Notes: generated from the letters alone by a model not told the origin. Shown: positions 1 through 6,808, numbered from the stretch's first letter. The stretch is DNA of 12,738 nt from Parvularculaceae bacterium UBA4496 (GCA_002388885.1 DGNI01000052.1:37778-50515); one strand, 5' to 3'. Translations and numbers: made by a program.

Positions 1-239
1 CCGAGCGCAGCTTCCGCCGCCGTAACGATGGCGTCGACACCGTCTGCGGACGACAGATCCGCTTCCATGAAAGCAAATCGTCGGCTCAGTTTTTCAACTT
101 CGGTTTTTGTTTCCTCTGGCGCTGTTCGCCCAACAGCGGCGATGTCTGCGCCAGCCGCCGCAAGACCGATTGCAAGCCCCTGCCCGATGCCGGTATTGGC
201 GCCCGTTACGAGCGCGACTTTATTTTTCAAGCTAAACAT
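1..239 (-). CDS. kduD: SDR-family 2-deoxy-D-gluconate 3-dehydrogenase, KduD/DhuD type (partial, N-terminus only)
   Basis: Only the first 79 codons are present; the gene continues past the left edge. The ATG at 239-237 opens MFSLKNKVAL followed by VTGANTGIGQG, the NAD(P)-binding TGxxxGIG motif of classical short-chain dehydrogenases at residues 12-19, then the hydrophobic helix and the AGADIAAVGR strand/loop, and an FMEADLSS stretch that fits the adenine-ring acidic position. The TGANTGIGQG form is typical of KduD. The known role is reversible conversion of 2,5-diketo-3-deoxygluconate to 2-keto-3-deoxygluconate in the cytoplasm. It starts 62 bp downstream of the RpiB-type isomerase on the same strand, so the two are probably one operon doing consecutive steps. 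With the catalytic Ser/Tyr/Lys region missing, another sugar-acid SDR cannot be excluded from sequence alone; the neighbour makes KduD/DhuD the best call. Confidence 0.8.
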   Translation of the reverse strand, partial: MFSLKNKVALVTGANTGIGQGLAIGLAAAGADIAAVGRTAPEETKTEVEKLSRRFAFMEADLSSADGVDAIVTAAEAAL

Positions 240-301
240 TTTGTAGCCAATGATTCCCTAACAGTTTTGGATCTTCGTCCAATTACTTGAGTGTTTTTCG
301 C

Positions 302-943
302 TCAGGAGCGTAAAACGCTTCTGAGATAATCCGCGATAGCCTCATCTTGAGCGTTGGTGAAAAAATACTCCTCGAAACGCTCCCCAGCGATGGCAGCCTT
401 CAACAGGTCTTGGTCGACCTCTTTCAGAACATCGAGCATGTCTTTACATGACGCGGCTTTGAGATCCTTCAGGATGCCGCGGTTCTTCGCCATGATGGCT
501 GCGCGCTCTTTCGGATATCCGACGCCCCGTTCAACTTCGAACAACTTTCGGTAGCAGTCCTGTAGGTTGAGCTCTGCAGCCCATCCGAAACCCTTTGCAT
601 AGGGCATCGCAAGAGCGTTGCCGTCATTGATCTGCCCAAAGAGGAAGGCGTCTGTAGGATCCACAACGAGGCCGCAAAAAACGCCTGGCATCGCATTGCA
701 CGCCAGCATTGAGCCCATCCCAGTACCGCAACCCGTAACAACGAAATCCGCAGCCTTTGAGTTGATGAGGATGCCCGCAAGAAGCCCGTTCATCACATAG
801 GTCAGCGAGGCTTTATCTTCCGGCGTGTACATGCCGTAATGAAAAACCTTGTGGCCCAGAGGTTCGACCACAGACGTCAGGGCGTTGTGTACGATATCGC
901 TTTTGGCGGCTTGGCTGTTTTCGATGATCAATGCGATTTTCAT
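302..943 (-). CDS. RpiB/LacA/LacB-family isomerase, probable DHU (5-keto-4-deoxyuronate) isomerase
   Basis: A 213-residue protein of the RpiB/LacAB sugar-phosphate isomerase family. MKIALIIENSQAAK matches the first strand and loop, GCGTGMGSMLACN at residues 71-83 carries the family CGTG active-site cysteine loop (C72), and INDGNALAMPY at 105-115 corresponds to the NDANVL region. It is longer than the usual RpiB of about 150 residues, with a helical C-terminal extension from about residue 150. Established knowledge: in streptococcal glycosaminoglycan catabolism an RpiB-family protein (DhuI) isomerises 4-deoxy-L-threo-5-hexosulose uronate, replacing KduI, and is paired with an SDR (DhuD). The KduD-like gene right behind this one fits that pairing, so I infer the same cytoplasmic step here rather than ribose-5-phosphate isomerisation. 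The ATG is supported by a double AGG ribosome site (948-954) 4-8 nt upstream. A LacI-type operator lies about 60-75 bp upstream, so it should be regulated with the locus. Confidence 0.8.
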   Translation of the reverse strand: MKIALIIENSQAAKSDIVHNALTSVVEPLGHKVFHYGMYTPEDKASLTYVMNGLLAGILINSKAADFVVTGCGTGMGSMLACNAMPGVFCGLVVDPTDAFLFGQINDGNALAMPYAKGFGWAAELNLQDCYRKLFEVERGVGYPKERAAIMAKNRGILKDLKAASCKDMLDVLKEVDQDLLKAAIAGERFEEYFFTNAQDEAIADYLRSVLRS

Positions 944-986
944 TGGACCTACCTGTTAATGGAGGCTGCGGACAATTCTAAGTGGG

Positions 987-1005
987 CCTAATCAACGGGA
1001 TTAGG
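987..1005. repeat. Small perfect inverted repeat in the rpiB-type gene leader
   Basis: CCTAATC (987-993), loop AACGG, GATTAGG (999-1005): a 7-bp perfect stem with a 5-nt loop. It abuts and by two bases overlaps the putative operator at 1004-1017. There is no T-run on either side, so it is not a classical terminator of the regulator gene. It could be an mRNA hairpin in the 5' leader or a second protein site; function unknown. Confidence 0.45.
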
Positions 1006-1017
1006 TAACCGGTGTCA
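1004..1017. promoter_or_regulatory. Putative LacI-family operator in front of the RpiB-type isomerase gene
   Basis: GGTAACC-GGTGTCA: the right half is identical to the half-site of the perfect palindrome at 9631-9644, and the left half keeps 4 of 7 positions including the two central C bases. It lies between the end of the regulator gene and the isomerase start, on the expected side. A TTGACG sequence on the minus strand (1050-1045) could be a -35 element, placing the operator near the transcription start, but the -10 is unclear. Confidence 0.6.
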
Positions 1018-1051
1018 TAACATTACTGATGCACGCCGACAAGGCGTCAAA

Positions 1052-2206
1052 TTAGACCTTTTTGGGCGGGGCAGCCGAATCACGAACCACGATTTCCGGC
1101 GTGAACGAGACCAGCTCCGCAGCCGCCTTCTCAACCGGTTCCATGAGCAGTAGCGAAGCGGCCGCCCGTCCCATTTCACGGATCGGAAGCCGCACCGTTG
1201 TCATTGGCGGCCAAACACGCGACGCCATCGGCGTGTCGTCAAAGCCGACGATTGAGATATCTTCCGGCACTTGCAAACCAGCCTTACGCACTGCCTGATA
1301 GGCGCCGACCGCCATTTCATCGTTACCGGTAAAAATCGCTGTCGGCCGCGCATCGGAATAAATCAATTTTTCTGCACACTGTACGCCGGAGTCGAACGTA
1401 TAGGCGCCCTCTACCGTCCATTTTTTTTGCAGTGTCAGGCCGTGTTCCTTGAGTCCTGCTTTAAACCCGGCAAGTCGTTCATGCGCAGAGCGGAAGGTGC
1501 TCAGACCGTGTATGTGAGCAATTTTTTCATGTCCTAAAGACGCAAGATGCCTTGCCGCCTGCGCTGCACCTTCTGCGTCATGGGTGCGGACCATTCGCGA
1601 TGGCTTATCAAGCTCCACCGAGGCGATGCGAACATAGTCGCATCCAAGCTCTTCCAACATTTCCGCAAGCGCATCGTCCTCAGAAACGGATGGCGGCAAG
1701 ATCACGCCAAGCGGCTTTTGCTGGCTTACGAATGTATGAATTTTCTGCCTGAAATTCTCCTCACTGCGTTCGCACGGATGCAATACAAGCTGAAAGCTCG
1801 TATCTGCCAGGACATCCAGTATGCCGCGCTGCATGTTCACCACATATTGCGGGCTTGGGTTGTCATAGATCATGCCGACAAGAAATGATCTGCGAAATGC
1901 CAGCGCTCGCGCCTGCGGGTCCGGCGCATAGCCATGCTCGGCGATAATCGCCTTAACTTTTTCTCGTGTTTCCTGACGTACTAGAGGCGATTCATTGATC
2001 ACTCTGGAAACCGTCTTTTTCGATACGTTTGCGAGCCGCGCAACATCATTGATCGTAATCTTCGCGCGGTGATTGGGTGTGCCGCCACGCGTTTCCACCG
2101 GCGGCTTTCCTGCCGACTTTGCCGTTTTTTTATCTTTGCTCGCCACGTCGTTCCCGCTTACTGATTCGCCTGCAGAAACTGTCGCGCCAAGCCGTTTAAA
2201 GCGCAA
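1052..2206 (-). CDS. LacI-family transcriptional regulator of the uronate/pectin locus
   Basis: A 384-residue LacI/GalR-family repressor if translated from the TTG at 2206. Residues about 50-72 (ITINDVARLANVSKKTVSRVIN) form the helix-turn-helix, followed by the hinge region around PDPQARALAFRRS, whose Leu is the type that inserts at a central CG step. The rest is a periplasmic-binding-protein-like effector domain: LVGMIYDNPS, the HIHGLSTFRSAHERLAGF stretch, TAIFTGNDEMAVGA, and ISIVGFDDTPMAS. It starts 21 bp after the pectate-lyase stop, so it is probably co-transcribed with it and hence autoregulated through the operator at 3669. The start is uncertain: TTG 2206 has AGAAGG just upstream, while GTG 2146 would remove part of an unusual basic, low-complexity extension of about 48 residues before the DNA-binding domain. 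Operators with a central CCGG in this window fit this family. The effector is unknown; a DHU or 2-keto-3-deoxygluconate-type sugar acid would be a reasonable guess. Confidence 0.92.
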   Translation of the reverse strand: MRFKRLGATVSAGESVSGNDVASKDKKTAKSAGKPPVETRGGTPNHRAKITINDVARLANVSKKTVSRVINESPLVRQETREKVKAIIAEHGYAPDPQARALAFRRSFLVGMIYDNPSPQYVVNMQRGILDVLADTSFQLVLHPCERSEENFRQKIHTFVSQQKPLGVILPPSVSEDDALAEMLEELGCDYVRIASVELDKPSRMVRTHDAEGAAQAARHLASLGHEKIAHIHGLSTFRSAHERLAGFKAGLKEHGLTLQKKWTVEGAYTFDSGVQCAEKLIYSDARPTAIFTGNDEMAVGAYQAVRKAGLQVPEDISIVGFDDTPMASRVWPPMTTVRLPIREMGRAAASLLLMEPVEKAAAELVSFTPEIVVRDSAAPPKKV

Positions 2207-2227
2207 ACACCTTCTGCGCCTTTCCTG

Positions 2228-3622
2228 TCAGGTACCACGGGCTTTTGAAGCGCTATCAAGTGCTTCAGGAGATTTCGGATCCATGGTTTCAAGATCCCAC
2301 TGGGAAGGGTCAAATGCCCGGCGGGTTTCCTTCATTTCGGGATAACCGCCGACTTCTTCCTGACTATCAATGATCCACCCCCGACCTTCGGCGGCGTTCG
2401 CCAAAACCCTGACGTCATGGCCATCTCTGTCCCACGGCCGGGCGCCGGCATTCGCCAGAACATTTTGCTCGACAACATTCGACGGCCATGGCGTCACATT
2501 GCCGGGAAGATCAAGCGGTTCTGTGGATTCCAAAATCTGAGCTGCGCTCGTCGTATAACGCCCCGTTACCGGCAGGGGCCGGCCGTATTCATCAACGGCG
2601 ACATTGTCTCGCATGTAGAGCGCTAGATCCCCCTCCCCGCCGATCATAACAAATGGCAGGTCATCGGGCGTGGAAGGGCCACCGCGCAACACATTGCCAA
2701 TCAACGTCATCTGACCTGTTTCGAAAGGAACATCGCCCCACTCAAGCGCCTGAAGGTTGTAGTGGATGGCGCGCGGCCCCGGATCATAAATGAAATTGTT
2801 GATCATGGCGCCGTGAACGCCGCCCTTGAACAGTGCGCTCCGCTCAAAGTTATGCGCATAAAGATTGCCGTAAATCAGGATGTTACTGACATTATCGTGA
2901 ATGAGCGAGCCTTTCGAGTGTTCGAACTTCGGATGTGTTGAATCCGCAAGCCCTTCTGCAATAATGTTATTGCTGAAAGTGATATTGTGCGATGTGCCCT
3001 TGCGCCATTCATCAGGCGTATCGCCGGTAAAACGCGGGCCTGAAGCGGAAAGATTTTCGTCCGTGGCCCATGTGAGCGAACAATGGTCGACAATCACATT
3101 GTATGCGGAAACTGTCGAAATGGCGTCTTCGCCCCAGCCGCTACCGCGCGCTTCACCCAGATCGCCGGGACGGATACGCAAGTGACGGATGATGACGTCA
3201 TGACTTCGCACATCGATCCCCCCACGGATCAAAGTAATGCCGGGGGACGGCGCGGTTTGACCGGCGATCGTCACAAACGGCTCAGAGATGACGAGCGTAG
3301 ATTTTTGAAGATCGATGACGCCGCCAACTTCAAACACGATGATCCGCGGACCTTCCATTGCGACCGCTTCGCGTAATGAACCGGGGCCTTCAGCGGCTAG
3401 CGTTGTGACTTTTACGATTTCGCCGCCTCGTCCGCCTTGCGTCATTGCAGCCCAGCCGATAGCGCCTTCAAAGGCGGGCCTGTCAGTCTGGGCCGCCGTT
3501 TCCGGCTGGGCCGAATCATCACTGCCGCAAGCCGCCAGGGTGACAGCCCCTGACGCACAGACCAATATGCGAATTATTGTGAAAAATCGTGCAGATTTCA
3601 CGAAAGTCCTCCTCCAAGCCAT
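2228..3622 (-). CDS. Pectate-lyase-like right-handed parallel beta-helix lipoprotein (PL1-like)
   Basis: Translated from the ATG at 3622 it has 464 residues: a basic N-terminus (MAWRRTFVKSAR), a hydrophobic segment, and a lipobox VTLAAC with Cys32, so it is probably an outer-membrane lipoprotein. An upstream ATG at 3706 exists, but that reading would put the operator at 3669-3682 inside the gene, so I prefer 3622. The catalytic domain begins with AIGWAAMTQGGRGG and the GPGSLREAV motif seen in PL1-type lyases, followed by VTIAGQTAPSPGI beta-helix turns, VIVDHCSLTWATDE (the equivalent of the conserved WiDH/Ca-binding region), and HNFERSALFKGGVHGAMINN, where the Arg at about 261 lines up with the catalytic Arg of the RxPxxR motif. 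The Pro and second Arg of that motif are replaced by Ala and Lys. Expected role: beta-elimination of (poly)galacturonate to 4,5-unsaturated products, which feed the DHU branch encoded downstream. Actual substrate is unproven. Confidence 0.85.
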   Translation of the reverse strand: MAWRRTFVKSARFFTIIRILVCASGAVTLAACGSDDSAQPETAAQTDRPAFEGAIGWAAMTQGGRGGEIVKVTTLAAEGPGSLREAVAMEGPRIIVFEVGGVIDLQKSTLVISEPFVTIAGQTAPSPGITLIRGGIDVRSHDVIIRHLRIRPGDLGEARGSGWGEDAISTVSAYNVIVDHCSLTWATDENLSASGPRFTGDTPDEWRKGTSHNITFSNNIIAEGLADSTHPKFEHSKGSLIHDNVSNILIYGNLYAHNFERSALFKGGVHGAMINNFIYDPGPRAIHYNLQALEWGDVPFETGQMTLIGNVLRGGPSTPDDLPFVMIGGEGDLALYMRDNVAVDEYGRPLPVTGRYTTSAAQILESTEPLDLPGNVTPWPSNVVEQNVLANAGARPWDRDGHDVRVLANAAEGRGWIIDSQEEVGGYPEMKETRRAFDPSQWDLETMDPKSPEALDSASKARGT

Positions 3623-3661
3623 TTTTTCGGCCGCCAAACTCACCGTGAGGCGACCTTTTGT

Positions 3662-3688
3662 TTGAAAATGACACCGGTTTCCTATAAA
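3662..3688 (+). promoter_or_regulatory. Candidate promoter for the hydratase-like gene, with operator in the spacer
   Basis: TTGAAA (3662-3667), 15-nt spacer, TATAAA (3683-3688); reading the -35 as TTTGAA gives a 16-nt spacer. The putative operator occupies almost exactly the spacer, the textbook arrangement for repression by a LacI-family protein. The spacer is somewhat short for sigma70-type promoters, so the exact hexamers are uncertain. Confidence 0.4.
3669..3682. promoter_or_regulatory. Putative LacI-family operator between the divergent pectate-lyase and hydratase-like genes
   Basis: TGACACC-GGTTTCC: the left half is identical to the consensus half-site and the right half matches 5 of 7. 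It lies 47 bp upstream of the chosen pectate-lyase ATG and 45 bp upstream of the divergent ATG at 3727, so one site could control both transcription units, including the regulator gene itself. Confidence 0.7.
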
Positions 3689-3726
3689 GTCCACCTTCAG
3701 GGACAAAAATCGACAGGCGCAAAAAT

Positions 3727-4581
3727 ATGCAACAAAAACAACCAGCCGCCAACGGAGCTGGCCTTCTGGGGGTAGCCAGATCCTTTGTCGAGGCGAGGCA
3801 GGGCGGAAAAACCGTCATAACCTATCCGGGCAAAGCCCCATCCAGCCTTCAAGAAGCGTACGCAATACAGGACGAAGCGATCAGCTTATGGACTGACACG
3901 GTCGCCGGATGGAAAGTCGGCAGAATTACAGGCGAAGACGAAAAACGATTTGGTGTTGATCGCCTTGTCGGACCTATTTTCAAAAATTCAATTCGCCGCT
4001 CCAACGCCAAGGCAGAACCGATGCCGGTTTTCGAGAGCGGCTTTGCCGCCGTTGAAGGCGAAATTGTCATCATCCTGGGCGTAGATGCGCCGCCAAATAA
4101 AATGCAGTGGGCAACGGATGAAGCCTCTGCGCTGATCCAATCCATTGCGGCTGGCATCGAAATCGCCAGCAGCCCATTTCCGGGTATCAATGACTCAGGT
4201 CCGTTGGTTACGATTTCCGACTTTGGAAATAATTTCGGACTGATCATCGGAAATGAGATACCTGATTGGAAATCTTTTGAGTTCGACAAATGGCGATGCG
4301 AAACTTTCATCGATGGTAAATCCGTAGGAAAGGAATCGCCGGCCTCCATTCCGGGCGGTCCGATTGAGTCACTGCGATTTCTACTGGAATTGAGCGCCAA
4401 AAGGGGCCTTCCCCTCAAAAAAGGGATGTCGATATCTACGGGCGCTATTACCGGTGTTCACGCGGCGCAAGTGGGTCAATCCGCAAGCGTCGTTTTCGAT
4501 GGCGTCGATCCAATTCGTTGTGAATTATTGAATTACACGCCGCCCGACCCGCAATCGGCAACCTTGAGGCAATCAGCATGA
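3727..4581 (+). CDS. Fumarylacetoacetase/2-keto-4-pentenoate hydratase (MhpD-like) superfamily protein
   Basis: A 284-residue cytoplasmic protein (no signal peptide) resembling 2-keto-4-pentenoate hydratases of the FAH superfamily. Visible landmarks are AYAIQDEAI and VAGWKVGR (residues 59-66, the MhpD-type GYKIG region), VEGEIVIIL with E110 and E112, and AAGIEIASS with E145, which together make the three-carboxylate metal site; the C-terminal MSISTGAITGV matches the family's LSGAL-type loop. Superfamily members bind Mg2+ and hydrate, dehydrate, decarboxylate or hydrolyse 2-keto acids. In this context a 2-keto-3-deoxy sugar acid or another keto acid from uronate breakdown is a likely substrate, but the standard pectin pathway has no step that needs it, so the reaction is unassigned. 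The start has CAGGCG about 9 nt upstream. It lies behind the locus operator and overlaps the next gene by 4 bp (ATGA). Confidence 0.8.
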   Translation: MQQKQPAANGAGLLGVARSFVEARQGGKTVITYPGKAPSSLQEAYAIQDEAISLWTDTVAGWKVGRITGEDEKRFGVDRLVGPIFKNSIRRSNAKAEPMPVFESGFAAVEGEIVIILGVDAPPNKMQWATDEASALIQSIAAGIEIASSPFPGINDSGPLVTISDFGNNFGLIIGNEIPDWKSFEFDKWRCETFIDGKSVGKESPASIPGGPIESLRFLLELSAKRGLPLKKGMSISTGAITGVHAAQVGQSASVVFDGVDPIRCELLNYTPPDPQSATLRQSA

Positions 4582-5120
4582 GAAAATCAGCCATTATCGC
4601 AAGCTCGGCCCTGTTCGTAATTTCCTGCAGCCAGTCAGATAAATCAACTGACAATACTGAGGATGCTGCAGAGATCGGCTCATCTCTAGCCGACAAAAGC
4701 GAGCTCGATATATCCGACCTGCCGCCGGAGGTGCTTGCCGTCGCGCAAGAAGCACGGCCGGATATCAACTTCACGGAAGCGGAGAAAGAGCTACGCAATG
4801 GCGTCACTTATTACGATGTCGGCGGGATTGATGAGAGCGGCGCCGAGATCGAACTCGACATCATGCAGGATGGCGACGGCTGGCGCGTCGTCGAGATTCA
4901 GCGCGATATCAGCTTTGACGAAACACCTGACATTGTCCGCGCTGTGCTATTGGAGCGCGTTCCAGGCGTTTCCCCTGACCGCATTATCGAAAGCGACCAA
5001 ACTGACGGCGTCATAATCTATGAATTTTTCACCCGAAGCGAAGCAGGAAATGAAACGAAATACGAAGTTAAACTTGAAAACGGCGAAGCGGAATTTCTCG
5101 AAGAGGAGTGGTCGCACTAG
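4578..5120 (+). CDS. Small acidic lipoprotein with two PepSY-like repeats
   Basis: A 180-residue protein with a short signal sequence (MRKSAIIASSALFVISC) ending in a lipobox-like VISC, Cys17 as the probable lipidated residue, then a Ser/Thr/Asp/Glu-rich linker to about residue 45. The rest looks like two related alpha/beta units, about 46-110 and 113-178. Each starts with a helix after an LPPEV/TPDIV-type turn, followed by strands of the YYDVGGIDESGAEIELDI and IYEFFTRSEAGNETKYEVKL kind, resembling PepSY or PepSY-like (BLIP-like) folds; this is a pattern judgement, not a database match. It is very acidic. The ATG overlaps the preceding stop as ATGA, so translation is probably coupled to the hydratase-like gene, which is odd because one product is cytoplasmic and the other is exported. 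Its stop shares a CTAG with the convergent GH43 stop. Function unknown; binding a partner enzyme or calcium in the periplasm is possible. Confidence 0.75.
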   Translation: MRKSAIIASSALFVISCSQSDKSTDNTEDAAEIGSSLADKSELDISDLPPEVLAVAQEARPDINFTEAEKELRNGVTYYDVGGIDESGAEIELDIMQDGDGWRVVEIQRDISFDETPDIVRAVLLERVPGVSPDRIIESDQTDGVIIYEFFTRSEAGNETKYEVKLENGEAEFLEEEWSH

Positions 5121-6748
5121 CGCAGGGCGCGATATTTCATATTTCTAAAGCGCGCCGCTCCCTCGCCTGCAGCATATATCCCGGGCCTTAGGCTCAAAAA
5201 GTCGTAAGCCACGTTGTGGTGATAGCCGGATGTTTCGATTTGAACGTCAAACCTTCGCCAATCGGCGCCGTCTGCACTCGTGAACATTGTGACAATGTGA
5301 CGATCGTTTTCAAGTTTGATGAACAGGCGCCGCGTAGTTTTTCCGATCACATTCGCAATGCGGCGTTCTGTTCCATATCGGTGCATCACAAGGCCATCGT
5401 CGTCAAATCCAAGGCCGCAATAAAGGCTTTCATTGTAGAACAGCAGCAGCCCCGACATTGCGCCTGCATCCCGTTCAATTTCGATCTCAACTGAGTAGCT
5501 AAGATCGCCGTTGACAAAACATAACGGCGACGCACCTGCAGGCGATGTCCCCTTTGCCGCCAGCTGCAGCATGTTATTGTCAGTCTTCACTCGCTGGCTT
5601 TCATCTTCTCCGGGGCGATAGAACGCCCAATGAGACTGCAGCTCCGACTCTGAAAAGTCATCGGAAAGCGCTACGCCGTGTGGTTGTTTTCTTCCGCCTG
5701 CAGGTATGGCGATTGGTTTTGATAGATCGCCGCCAGCCGCTTCAAACCAGCCATCGTCGCGCCATCTTGCGGGATCGAGCAGACACTGCCGCCCTAGCGT
5801 CCAGTAGCCATTTTCATACCCGTGATAGACCAGCCACCAGTCGTCTCTCGATGGTCCTTCGATCAAGGTTGCATGTCCGCGCGACCACCATTTTTCTTCT
5901 CTGGAACTCGTCCGCACCTGCGGATTGTTCGGCGCATGCTCCCACGGGCCGAAAACGGATTTCGAACGCGCTGCAATCACCATGTGTCCCGTAGGCGGCC
6001 CCGCCGTTCCCCCAACTGCCGTCAGCATGTAAAACCATTCACCGCGACGAAGCATCTTCGGCCCCTCCGGGCAGAAACACTCAACGTCCCAGTCTTCCGG
6101 ATATCGCCAAGGATCATACACATGATGAACGGGGCCATCTGTTGCCAAGCCGTCATCAGTAAGCACAACCATGTCGCCATTGGAAAGGAACAAGTATCGC
6201 TTTCCGTCTTCGCCGACCATATGACCGGGATCAATATGATCATGAAGCTTGAGATCAACAGGTTCGCTCCACGGTCCTTCAATAGACTCTGAATGGATGA
6301 CGTAGATGGATTTATAATTTTTCGTGCGCGCTGGAATATAAATAAAATAGCGGCCATCATGTTTGATAAGGTCGGGCGCCCAGACAGAACCGATCGGCGT
6401 CCACAACGCTGGCGACAATGGCGACCAGTTCACGAGGTCGAAGGATTTCCAGATCAGGAGCCCGGGATAAGCGTCAAAGCTGGAAAACGTTATGTAATAG
6501 ACGTCACCGTCCTTGATGATCGATGGATCCGGATGATCGCCGGCGAAAATCGGATTTAAGAACGTCCCGTCGCCACGGTCTGCGATCCGCTGGCTCTCGA
6601 ATCCCCGTCCCCATAGATCAAGGCCGTTCTTTGGTGTTGATGATCCTGTTTGTCTGGCGCTGAACAGGCCTTGATGCCTGGCACAGCCTGCAAGCACTGC
6701 CGGAAGACCCAAGCCAGCAAGTTCAATCGTTTTTCGCCGGTTTATCAT
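5117..6748 (-). CDS. Glycoside hydrolase family 43 lipoprotein (arabinofuranosidase/xylosidase-like)
   Basis: From the ATG at 6748 it has 543 residues; a TTG four codons upstream is possible but the ATG has a GCAGGT site at a good distance. The N-terminus INRRKTIEL carries twin arginines, then a hydrophobic run and the lipobox VLAGC (Cys22), suggesting a Tat-exported lipoprotein. The five-bladed propeller follows: FAGDHPDPS with catalytic base Asp74, VWAPDLI, HIDPGHM with the pKa-modulating Asp173, CPEGPKM with general acid Glu228, and RGHATLIEGP with the conserved His. From about residue 360 a C-terminal beta-sandwich of the GH43_C2/DUF1349 kind is seen (DDFS, SHWAF, GLLLFYN, EIEIERD). All catalytic residues are present. 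Family activities are alpha-L-arabinofuranosidase, beta-xylosidase, endo-arabinanase or beta-galactosidase; in this locus trimming of arabinan, galactan or xylose side chains of pectin is the likely job. It follows the TonB receptor on the same strand, separated by a strong hairpin. Confidence 0.9.
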   Translation of the reverse strand: MINRRKTIELAGLGLPAVLAGCARHQGLFSARQTGSSTPKNGLDLWGRGFESQRIADRGDGTFLNPIFAGDHPDPSIIKDGDVYYITFSSFDAYPGLLIWKSFDLVNWSPLSPALWTPIGSVWAPDLIKHDGRYFIYIPARTKNYKSIYVIHSESIEGPWSEPVDLKLHDHIDPGHMVGEDGKRYLFLSNGDMVVLTDDGLATDGPVHHVYDPWRYPEDWDVECFCPEGPKMLRRGEWFYMLTAVGGTAGPPTGHMVIAARSKSVFGPWEHAPNNPQVRTSSREEKWWSRGHATLIEGPSRDDWWLVYHGYENGYWTLGRQCLLDPARWRDDGWFEAAGGDLSKPIAIPAGGRKQPHGVALSDDFSESELQSHWAFYRPGEDESQRVKTDNNMLQLAAKGTSPAGASPLCFVNGDLSYSVEIEIERDAGAMSGLLLFYNESLYCGLGFDDDGLVMHRYGTERRIANVIGKTTRRLFIKLENDRHIVTMFTSADGADWRRFDVQIETSGYHHNVAYDFLSLRPGIYAAGEGAARFRNMKYRALR

Positions 6749-6778
6749 TACAACCTGCAACGGCTCTACAAATTAAAC

Positions 6779-6808
6779 GGCCCGAAGCGCGGGAGGACGC
6801 TTCGGGCC
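6779..6808. terminator. Strong hairpin between TonB-receptor and GH43 genes (terminator or attenuator)
   Basis: GGCCCGAAGCG (6779-6789), 8-nt loop, CGCTTCGGGCC (6798-6808): an 11-bp perfect GC-rich stem. On the plus strand it is followed at once by TTTTT (6809-6813); on the minus strand, the direction of the flanking genes, only GTTTAATTT follows. It starts 45 bp after the receptor stop and ends 30 bp before the GH43 start. It may end or reduce receptor transcripts, protect the 3' end of the receptor mRNA, or block antisense transcription from the left. Confidence 0.75.

Noticed and set aside
302..943. Ribose-5-phosphate isomerase B as the function of the RpiB-family gene
   Set aside because: Family membership is clear, but the extra C-terminal length, adjacent KduD-type SDR and operator point to uronate metabolism; not fully excluded.
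3623..3706. Longer N-terminus of the pectate-lyase-like protein from the ATG at 3706
   Set aside because: It would put the operator inside the coding sequence and place 28 non-signal-like residues before a good lipoprotein signal peptide beginning at 3622.
4446..4459. TATTACC-GGTGTTC, an operator-like sequence
   Set aside because: It is inside the hydratase-like coding region, in codons of the conserved TGAITGV loop, and the half-sites are imperfect.
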